Source of the DNA: Bacteroidales bacterium
GTDB lineage: Bacteria > Bacteroidota > Bacteroidia > Bacteroidales > UBA3663
Reading direction: 5' to 3'
Length of the DNA: 64,000 bases
NCBI GenBank assembly: GCA_017618715.1
Contig: JAFZTS010000080.1
Span: forward strand, 1-64,000
This document shows, piece after piece, positions 24,814-31,578 of this stretch. Below the pieces are notes generated by a model. It worked only from the letters and a program-made list of their open reading frames with translations. It had not been told where the DNA came from and did not search any database. Positions within the stretch are counted from its first letter, which is position 1. Every line of letters starts with the position of its first letter. The position numbers and the translations under genes were made by a program.

Positions 24814-26496
24814 ATGGACAAGGACTTGATTGTCTCTGGGTTTATCCAGATTAACGACGAAATCATCTCAGCTGACGACATAGTGCCGCTTCAAGAACGA
24901 TGCGGCTCTACGTGTTTGTGCTATTTGGTGAGGTATCAAGGCAAGCGATACCTCATGAAACGTCTGCGCCCCGAGTATGCCGACAATCCCCGTTATCATG
25001 AACTTTTCCGCAAAGAGTACGAGACGGGTAAGCGTCTGAAGCATGAAAATCTGGTCGAATACGTCTCGATGGGGGAGGATGTCGATGGTTGTTACATCAT
25101 CATGGAGTATGTCGATGGAGATACGATAGGTGAACGTATGCGCAAGGATCCGGCCTATTATTCCAGCCCCAGGCGTGCCTCCCGTCTTTTTTCCCAGTTG
25201 TTGTCCTGCTTGAGCTATCTGCATCATCATCAGGTGCTTCATCTTGACCTGAAGCCCGACAACATCATGCTGACGCGCATCTCCGACGATGTCAAGCTCA
25301 TCGATCTGGGTTTCTGTTATAGCGACAGCTACGACCTCTCGATGGGGCGCAACGGCCTCTATTCCGCACCCGAGCAAAAGGAGGGGAGGATTGCCGATAT
25401 CAATGTCGGTACCGATCTCTATGCGGTGGGTCTGCTTTTGCGCGACCTCATCCTTGTGTTTCCCAAGATCTATGGCAGCGATGCCGTGTCTGCCTTGATA
25501 GCGCGGAGCACGCAGCCCGATATTGCCCTTCGTTTCTCGTCGGCTGATGAGATGGCCGAAGCCATTCTCCAGGTCTTTACGCAAGAGACCGAACATCGTG
25601 AGAAGAAGAGGAAACGGGTTCTAAGGATTGCCGGCATCATCCTGTTGGCTGTTGCCCTGTTCATCGGAGGAGGTATGGTTCGGCATTTCCTCTTGGATAT
25701 CGACGAGCAGGAAGCAGGAAGCGAGTTCTTCATCGACTACGGAATGAAGTGTCGCATCATGTCGAACGACGACTACACGTGTTCGGTCTTGGGTCGAGAC
25801 CATTCGCATGACGAAGAGTACATGGAGTTGGTCTCCATCAGCCCATTCGCCACATGTCAGAATCGGCGCTATCGTGTAGTGTTGGTCGAAGACGAGGCAT
25901 ACCTTGCCGATACCATCATCCAGGCATTAAGCGTATCCGAGGGAGTGGAACGCCTGTCGAGCTACTCGTTCAGCCATTGTACCAACCTTCTTACCGTCTC
26001 CTTGCCGCTCAGTCTCAAGACGATGGGACGCAATGTCTTCGACGGATGCTACAGACTGCAGCACATCATTCTGCCACCCGGTATCAATCGACTGCCCAAC
26101 AATGCTTTTACCGAATGCAGGTCGCTCACGACAATCAACTTCCCCGAGGGGCTTGAAAGCATCGGCAATGGCTGCTTCGCATCGTCTGGTCTCACTTCGG
26201 TCCATCTGCCCTCCTCGATGCGCTCGCTCGAACCCGGGGCCTTCTACGACTGCCGCAGGCTTCGCACCGTCACCCTGCCCGATTCGCTCGATCGCATCGG
26301 CGATTACTGCTTCCATCACTGCGACTCCCTGCTTGAAGTTCGAAATCTGAGCCCCGAACCTCAGCTCATCACCAACGTCTTCCGAGATACCCTCGGGCTG
26401 AAGCGAACGCTGTATGTGCCTCGCCAGAGCGTCGAACTCTATCGCCGCGCACCCTATTGGCGCGAGTTCTCGCAAATTCTTCCCCTTGACGAATGA
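24814..26496 (+). CDS. Transmembrane Ser/Thr protein kinase with BspA-like leucine-rich-repeat ectodomain
   Basis: This 560-residue protein has a eukaryotic-like kinase domain at about 20-265: a non-canonical nucleotide loop (ERCGSTCLCYLV), catalytic Lys49 in YLMKRL, helix-C Glu in RKEYETGKRL, catalytic loop HLDLKPDN (Asp145, HLD replacing HRD), metal-binding DLG at 164-166 and APE in SAPEQ. A membrane helix (VLRIAGIILLAVALFIGG, about 269-290) separates it from a C-terminal region with LRR_5/BspA-type repeats (NLLTVSLPLSLKTMGRNVF, SLTTINFPEGLESIGNG, RLRTVTLPDSLDRIGD; about 395-510). The kinase would be cytoplasmic and the repeats periplasmic. Start at ATG 24814. ATGA overlap with the next gene. 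Confidence 0.9.
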   Translation: MDKDLIVSGFIQINDEIISADDIVPLQERCGSTCLCYLVRYQGKRYLMKRLRPEYADNPRYHELFRKEYETGKRLKHENLVEYVSMGEDVDGCYIIMEYVDGDTIGERMRKDPAYYSSPRRASRLFSQLLSCLSYLHHHQVLHLDLKPDNIMLTRISDDVKLIDLGFCYSDSYDLSMGRNGLYSAPEQKEGRIADINVGTDLYAVGLLLRDLILVFPKIYGSDAVSALIARSTQPDIALRFSSADEMAEAILQVFTQETEHREKKRKRVLRIAGIILLAVALFIGGGMVRHFLLDIDEQEAGSEFFIDYGMKCRIMSNDDYTCSVLGRDHSHDEEYMELVSISPFATCQNRRYRVVLVEDEAYLADTIIQALSVSEGVERLSSYSFSHCTNLLTVSLPLSLKTMGRNVFDGCYRLQHIILPPGINRLPNNAFTECRSLTTINFPEGLESIGNGCFASSGLTSVHLPSSMRSLEPGAFYDCRRLRTVTLPDSLDRIGDYCFHHCDSLLEVRNLSPEPQLITNVFRDTLGLKRTLYVPRQSVELYRRAPYWREFSQILPLDE

Positions 26497-27083
26497 CTAT
26501 CGAATCCCATCCGCTCACCCCGTTCCTGCCCCACGATGCACGTATGCTTTTCCTGGGCAGCTTTCCTCCGCCCAAGGCTCGTTGGTCGATGGACTTCTTC
26601 TATCCCAATTGGATCAACGACTTCTGGCGTGTGATGGGATTGATCTTCTTCGACGACAAGCACTATTTTGAAGTCAAGGGCGAAAAACGTTTCGACAAGG
26701 GGCGTATCATCAGCTTTGCCCTCGCGCAGCGCCTCGCCTTCTTCGATACCGCAATAAAGGTTCAACGTCTCAAAGACAATGCCAGCGATAACTATCTGGA
26801 GATCCTTGAGCCGACGGATATAGGGGGCTTGTTGGGTCAAATGCGCGACTGCCGACGTCTGATAACAACGGGGGGCAAGGCCAGCGAGGAGTTGCGACGA
26901 TTGTTGTCGATTGCCTCAGGACGCGACGTGGATCATCCGCTTGAATTGCCCGCGATAGGCTCCAGCGTCAAAATCCACGTTTTCGACCGCGATTTGGAGT
27001 GGTTCCGTATGCCATCCACCTCGCGCGCTTATCCTTTGGCATTGGAAAAGAAGGCAATGTTCTATCGTAGGCTTTTCGAATGA
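26493..27083 (+). CDS. Uracil-DNA-glycosylase-fold protein
   Basis: This 196-residue protein begins with HDARMLFLGSFPPPKARWSMDFFYPNWINDFWRVMG, the N-terminal active-site region of the uracil-DNA glycosylase superfamily (LGSFP for the usual GxxP loop, FFYP..NDFW). LITTGGKASEEL follows at about 125, and the closing region reads MPSTSRAYPLALEKK, matching the small UDG-like group (COG3663-like). Substrate specificity cannot be read. Its ATG overlaps the kinase stop by four bases, although a DNA-repair role has no obvious link with a surface-sensing kinase. Confidence 0.82.
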   Translation: MTIESHPLTPFLPHDARMLFLGSFPPPKARWSMDFFYPNWINDFWRVMGLIFFDDKHYFEVKGEKRFDKGRIISFALAQRLAFFDTAIKVQRLKDNASDNYLEILEPTDIGGLLGQMRDCRRLITTGGKASEELRRLLSIASGRDVDHPLELPAIGSSVKIHVFDRDLEWFRMPSTSRAYPLALEKKAMFYRRLFE

Positions 27084-27111
27084 CTTTTCTGAATATTATT
27101 ATGTAAAAGCA

Positions 27112-27149
27112 GTGGCGGAGCCCGGATGTCGGGTTCCGCCACGTTTTTT
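27112..27149. terminator. Strong hairpin terminator between convergent genes
   Basis: A 13-bp stem with one G-T pair, GTGGCGGAGCCCG (27112-27124) with CGGGTTCCGCCAC (27130-27142), has a 5-base loop and is followed by GTTTTTTA on the plus strand. It ends the kinase operon. It lies 17 bases past the end of the opposing esterase gene and may act on both strands. Confidence 0.88.
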
Positions 27150-27166
27150 AGGTCGATTGTGCAAAG

Positions 27167-28783
27167 TTACTCGAGGATATCGTCGAGCAGCTTGTAACGG
27201 GCTTCGAGCTTTTCGTCAGCCACCACTTTGCTGTCCACATCAATCTGGAGAACCGGAGCTACGGCCTCACCGTTGATCGGCTTCCATTCGGGAATGCCGG
27301 GGCCGTTCGGATTGCCTGTCTTGATGAAGTTGATATAGACGTTCATGAATGTCTCCTGTACCTTGTAGTCATCGTCATTCCAGGCGAAAACATCATTGGT
27401 GGCCAGGTTGCCCATGGCATATTCGATGTCAGCCGAATGCACGGCACCCATGATACGGGCGGTGGGAGCAGCTGCGGCGCCCTTGTCGTCCTTCTTCTTC
27501 ACACCACCGGCCAAGGCAGCCTCCATGCCGTTGTATTTCGCTGTCATCTCGGGACGCGGATGGGTGTAGAAGTAGCGATAGACGGGTTGGCCCGACTTGG
27601 CATGTTCCTCGGCCCATTTCCAGGTCGGGAAAGCGGTAAACATGGCGCTGGCAAGTTCGATGGCATTCCATCCGAAGAGGTCCTCGTCCTTCTTCAGGCC
27701 GTAGGCGTTCAGCACCTCGTCCGTGCGTTTGCCGAATGTCGATTGGAGGATGGTGCGATAGGCCTTGATGGTAGGTTTCTGTCCTCTGAAGTTCTGAAGT
27801 GGACTGCCCTCCAGCGAATTCCAGCCAACCAACAGGGGTACTTGGGCCTGCTCGCCGTTGGCAAAGATCTCATCGACGGTCGCTGGCAGCAGATAGCCAT
27901 CGACAAGCATGCCGGGCATGCCACGCATGGGCACCAGAGCCATCACGCTGTCGGCCGACAGTTGACGCAGGGCCTCGATAGTCAGACCTTTTTCCTCCAG
28001 GACTTTGCTCCATACTGCTTCACCTTCAGCAAGGGGCTTCGCATAACTGGGCTTCATTTCTGCGCCGCTCGAACCCATCGCACCGGCTAGGTATCCGCGC
28101 GAAAGGGGAGAAGCCATCAGCACCGAAACGGAGAACGATCCTGCCGATTCGCCCACGATTGTGATGCGGTTGGGATCGCCGCCGAAGGCAGCGATGTTGT
28201 CATACACCCACTTGATGGCAGCAGCCTGATCGAGGATGCCGTAGTTGCCCGAAGTGTGGTTGGGCGATTCGGCAGTCAGGTCGGGATGAGCCAGGAAGCC
28301 GATGATACCCTCACGATAGTTGGCCGTGATGCTCACGATGCCATGATGGGCCAGCGAATCGCCCGCATAACGGGGCTCTGAGCCCGAACCGGCCATCAGA
28401 CCACCACCGTTAAAATAAATCAGCACGGGGCATCCTTCGGCATCGACGGGTTTCCAGATGTTCAGATAGAGGCAATCCTCCGACTTCTTTGGACCCTTGA
28501 AGTTCATGTCGCCGAAAAGGTTGGGCTGAGCGGGGTCGTCGCCGAACTCGTTGCAGACGAGCACGCCGTCCCACGGCTGCACGGGCTGGGGCTCCCTCCA
28601 GCGCAATTCGCCCACGGGAGGAGCGGCGAACGGAACGCCCTTGAATGTCACGATGGCTCCATCGTCAGCGACGACGCCTTCCACCACTCCGTATTCGGTC
28701 TGTGCCTGGTTGACAGGAAGCTTCGGAGCATCCTTGCAGCTCCAAAGCAGCAGTGGCAAAATTGCCAATAGTAGCTTTTTCAT
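27167..28783 (-). CDS. Carboxylesterase lipoprotein (type B esterase family)
   Basis: This 538-residue protein has a lipoprotein signal (MKKLLLAILPLLLWSC, Cys16) and an alpha/beta-hydrolase of the carboxylesterase type. It shows TFKGVPFAAPPVGELRWREPQP, SEDCLYLNIW, the oxyanion-hole stretch FNGGGLMAGSG, the nucleophile elbow GESAGS (Ser213) and a likely catalytic His in GAVHSADIEYAMGN. It would act at the cell envelope on ester bonds, possibly acyl groups on plant polysaccharides given the neighbouring carbohydrate genes, but the substrate is inference. It has its own consensus promoter. Confidence 0.92.
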   Translation of the reverse strand: MKKLLLAILPLLLWSCKDAPKLPVNQAQTEYGVVEGVVADDGAIVTFKGVPFAAPPVGELRWREPQPVQPWDGVLVCNEFGDDPAQPNLFGDMNFKGPKKSEDCLYLNIWKPVDAEGCPVLIYFNGGGLMAGSGSEPRYAGDSLAHHGIVSITANYREGIIGFLAHPDLTAESPNHTSGNYGILDQAAAIKWVYDNIAAFGGDPNRITIVGESAGSFSVSVLMASPLSRGYLAGAMGSSGAEMKPSYAKPLAEGEAVWSKVLEEKGLTIEALRQLSADSVMALVPMRGMPGMLVDGYLLPATVDEIFANGEQAQVPLLVGWNSLEGSPLQNFRGQKPTIKAYRTILQSTFGKRTDEVLNAYGLKKDEDLFGWNAIELASAMFTAFPTWKWAEEHAKSGQPVYRYFYTHPRPEMTAKYNGMEAALAGGVKKKDDKGAAAAPTARIMGAVHSADIEYAMGNLATNDVFAWNDDDYKVQETFMNVYINFIKTGNPNGPGIPEWKPINGEAVAPVLQIDVDSKVVADEKLEARYKLLDDILE

Positions 28784-28850
28784 AGTAATACGCTTGTTGG
28801 TAAATAATTGATATAGGACACGATTGGTTTTTCAAAAAAATATTTCGCTG

Positions 28851-28882
28851 CAAAAATAATGGTTTTTTCGAAAAAATCCAAA
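28851..28882 (-). promoter_or_regulatory. Promoter for the carboxylesterase
   Basis: On the minus strand TTTG (28879-28882), a 20-base spacer and TATTTTTG (28851-28858) precede the ATG at 28783 by 67 bases. Confidence 0.8.
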
Positions 28883-28969
28883 TTTTCCGACCGTTTTTTG
28901 CAATAAACATACACTTCGTCCACAATTACTCGGCGATAATCGTCACCCGACTTCTGCAAATGCTGTCGG

Positions 28970-30463
28970 TTACGGCTCAACGGTGATGATGAAGCGGCGA
29001 TAAGTGGCGAGGCGCGGTACCGCCTTGTCCGAAGCTTCGAGGATGATGTGGAAAGTCTCCGTGCGGTTCACTTCGGGTGCCACGATCTTGCAGCTCCCAT
29101 CCTCTTGGAAGAGCAGGTCAATGATGCCCTGGTAGGTGCCGCCGCGATACATGTACCAGCTGTTGCTCGTGCCACCGAAGCGGGCGGCAGCCGAAGGATC
29201 TTGTGCAATCTGACGTTTCACTTGTTCCTTGTTTAGGCCGTGCTGCTCCCACATGTCGCCGTAGAGTTTCCAAAGTGCATCCACGTTCACGAGGTCATTA
29301 TCCACTGCCGTGGCCTTGAGCCAAAGGGTATCGCCGCTATGCACGGTGCGGTCCAATGGTCCTTCCACTGTCACTTCGGGTGCATGGTTGGCATCCTCGC
29401 GACGCGGGGTATAGCACCAGGTAAGGCGTGCCTCGAAATCGTGCATACAGTTCTCCATCCACTCGCGCAGTTCACCGAAACCAGTGTCGCGATAAACGTT
29501 CTCGTAGCCCTCCACTTTGTAGAATCGTCCGCCCCAGCCTCCAAAAGTCGGGTCCTCATAGCTGCGCAGTCCATTGTTGAGGCTGTATAGGAACGATGGT
29601 GAGTCGCCCTCGCTGATGAACGGTTGTACGTAGCAGGCACCCAGCGGATTCTTGCCGTTGTGCATATACTGCTGCACGATGTTGTTCGACGAAGTCATTG
29701 TGCCGTAATCCCACGAGCCTGAGAAGTGATGGCTCAGCAGGATTGTGACACCCGGATGATGACGTTCGATGTAGCTGCCGCCTGCATCCTGGTACCAGAT
29801 GCAGTAGATCACAGCCTTTCGGCAGGCTGCTTCGTACTTGTCAGGATATTGTACCTTGATCTTCTGGAGGGCCTTGGCCGCTGTGTTCATGCCGCCCCAG
29901 GCCTGCAGATAGACGGGGCGTGGGTCGTCGTCGGTAAGGAGTTCAACGATGCGGTCCGAGCCAGGCGTGTCGGGCCAATCTGTCGGGTCGATGACGGGGT
30001 CGGCACCCGGGAGCAGGTAGCGCGTGGCGCTGCCGTTGAGCTGCACGTGGTCAGGGTTTTCGTCACCGATATAGACCACGCTGCGCAGGTAGTCGGGCGT
30101 AGGATAATTGGGGTCATGCACCTTGAGGTTGGGATAGACCTTCTCATAGGCATCGAGCTGCTTTGCGAGCCAGGGCTCCGAGCTCCATCCGTGGCGCTGG
30201 TAGCACGAATTGCTTTGGATGATGGCAGCCACCTCCATGTCGTTGGTATAAAGGAGGAAGTGGACCATCGAACAGCGGTCATCTACCTCGGCATCGGTCA
30301 TCACCACCACGCGGGGCATCTTGCCCACGGCCTCCTGCTGGTGGGGAGTCAGCACTCCGTCGTTGGGATAGGGGATTAACTGTGTGGCCTGTTGGGTACA
30401 CGAAAGGATGGCGACACTCGTCAGGAGCAGAGCAACATAGGTGGAAAAGACTTGCTTTTTCAT
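28970..30463 (-). CDS. DUF1593-type lipoprotein, nucleoside-hydrolase-like
   Basis: This 497-residue protein has a lipoprotein signal (MKKQVFSTYVALLLTSVAILSC, Cys22). PRVVVMTDAEVDDRCSMVHFLLYTNDMEVAAII resembles the Asp-rich metal site of nucleoside hydrolases, as in DUF1593. Then come QAWGGMNTAAKALQKIK, YCIWYQDAGGSYIERHHPG and PTFGGWGGRFY. The C-terminal about 110 residues (APEVTVEGPLDRTVHSGDTLWLKATAVD) form an immunoglobulin-like domain as in the Sde182-type cellulose-binding relatives. A role on plant-glycan material is suggested by that relationship. The actual reaction is unknown. Confidence 0.87.
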   Translation of the reverse strand: MKKQVFSTYVALLLTSVAILSCTQQATQLIPYPNDGVLTPHQQEAVGKMPRVVVMTDAEVDDRCSMVHFLLYTNDMEVAAIIQSNSCYQRHGWSSEPWLAKQLDAYEKVYPNLKVHDPNYPTPDYLRSVVYIGDENPDHVQLNGSATRYLLPGADPVIDPTDWPDTPGSDRIVELLTDDDPRPVYLQAWGGMNTAAKALQKIKVQYPDKYEAACRKAVIYCIWYQDAGGSYIERHHPGVTILLSHHFSGSWDYGTMTSSNNIVQQYMHNGKNPLGACYVQPFISEGDSPSFLYSLNNGLRSYEDPTFGGWGGRFYKVEGYENVYRDTGFGELREWMENCMHDFEARLTWCYTPRREDANHAPEVTVEGPLDRTVHSGDTLWLKATAVDNDLVNVDALWKLYGDMWEQHGLNKEQVKRQIAQDPSAAARFGGTSNSWYMYRGGTYQGIIDLLFQEDGSCKIVAPEVNRTETFHIILEASDKAVPRLATYRRFIITVEP

Positions 30464-30496
30464 GATGGTGGTGTTTATAATTCAGCTTTCTCGGTG

Positions 30497-30504
30497 CAAA
30501 GATA
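30497..30504 (-). promoter_or_regulatory. -7 box upstream of the DUF1593 gene
   Basis: TATCTTTG on the minus strand lies 34 bases before the start codon. No TTTG was found at the expected -33 position, so the promoter is weak or regulated. Confidence 0.5.
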
Positions 30505-30579
30505 ATGAAAAAAAATGAATATTAATACTATTCCTGTTAATTTTTCAAAACGAAGGGACGATAATTCTCTTTTTCTACG

Positions 30580-30587
30580 TATTTTTG
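30580..30587 (+). promoter_or_regulatory. -7 box upstream of the membrane winged-helix regulator
   Basis: TATTTTTG lies 113 bases before the ATG at 30701 without a matching -33 element. It would give a leader of about 105 bases. Confidence 0.45.
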
Positions 30588-30700
30588 CAGCAAATAATTC
30601 GCAGATAGCAAGTGTCCTTTGTTAAGAAATATCCTCAGGATTTCATTCGAATAGCGAAAATTAATGATAATTCGTGATAATTCGTGTAAAATAAGAATCT

Positions 30701-31432
30701 ATGAAACAGTATCATGCTTTGATTGTGCTCCTTCTGCTGCTCGGTCCTTGCATTTATTCAGGATGGAGCAACTACAACGATACCAAGGAAGAACTGCTTG
30801 CCGATATGAACCAGGCGCTGGAGAAGACCATCGTGCAGCAGACATCCATCGAGATTACACCCGATACGATTCGGAACTATCTGACCAATCTAACTGTGCC
30901 CGAGCTGCGGGAGCAGTCGTTCGTATATTACGCGATGGACGACCGCCATGAATCGTTGTGCAGCCGTAGGATGCGGTGGAGCAATGGCATCGACGATTGC
31001 GAGTTCCGAAGTTATGCGTCCTGTTCGTTTCTGACCATCCTGCGGCTTTCCGATCAGCGATGGGCTACGGTGCTGCTGATGCTCTCCCTGCTTTGGGTGC
31101 TTGCCTCAGCGGTTTATTTCAAAAGAAACACATCTCCAGAAATGATTGTGACCATCGGTGGCCTTTCTTTGGTGGAGGACAGGTTCTACAACGCACATCG
31201 CCAACCCGTTCATCTTACTCCGATGCAGGAACAACTGCTCAAGCTGTTCTTTGCAGCACCACGCCACAGCTTGTCGAAACAGGAGATTTGCGACAGTCTA
31301 TGGCCTCGAAAACCCGATGCCAGCGACACCTTATATACCCTCATTAAACGCTTGAAGCCTGTGCTAGAGGAACAGGGGGGATTGCAAATCACTTCCGACC
31401 GTGGGAAGGGATATATCTTGGAAGATATGTAA
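30701..31432 (+). CDS. Membrane-bound winged-helix transcription regulator (ToxR-like layout)
   Basis: This 243-residue protein has an N-terminal membrane segment (HALIVLLLLLGPCIYSG, 5-21) and a periplasmic segment of about 90 residues with three cysteines (LCSRR, DDCEF, YASCSF). A second membrane helix (WATVLLMLSLLWVLASAVYF, about 125-145) leads to a cytoplasmic OmpR/PhoB-type winged helix: VHLTPMQEQLLKLFFAAPRHSLSKQEICDSLWP, TLYTLIKRLKPVLEE and the wing LQITSDRGKGYIL. The order is reversed compared with ToxR/CadC, with the DNA-binding domain at the C-terminus. Its target is unknown; the downstream DUF2723 gene is a candidate. A hairpin terminator follows. Confidence 0.85.
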   Translation: MKQYHALIVLLLLLGPCIYSGWSNYNDTKEELLADMNQALEKTIVQQTSIEITPDTIRNYLTNLTVPELREQSFVYYAMDDRHESLCSRRMRWSNGIDDCEFRSYASCSFLTILRLSDQRWATVLLMLSLLWVLASAVYFKRNTSPEMIVTIGGLSLVEDRFYNAHRQPVHLTPMQEQLLKLFFAAPRHSLSKQEICDSLWPRKPDASDTLYTLIKRLKPVLEEQGGLQITSDRGKGYILEDM

Positions 31433-31459
31433 CATCAACTGATAATCAAGGCCATAGAA

Positions 31460-31512
31460 AACCTGACAAGTGTCGATATGTAAATGTCAGACAATTGTCA
31501 GGTTCTTTTTTT
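31460..31512 (+). terminator. Terminator hairpin overlapping the next promoter
   Basis: AACCTGACAA (31460-31469) pairs perfectly with TTGTCAGGTT (31495-31504), followed by CTTTTTTTG. The T-run contains the TTTG -33 box of the DUF2723 promoter, so terminator and promoter share bases. Confidence 0.75.
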
Positions 31513-31541
31513 GTACGTTTCGGCCATTGTCATTAATTTTG
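31510..31541 (+). promoter_or_regulatory. Promoter for the DUF2723 gene
   Basis: TTTG (31510-31513), a 20-base spacer and TAATTTTG (31534-31541) lie 37 bases before the ATG at 31579. Confidence 0.8.
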
Positions 31542-31578
31542 CAGCGTTTTTCTCCAAGAATCGAAACTACAAACAACG

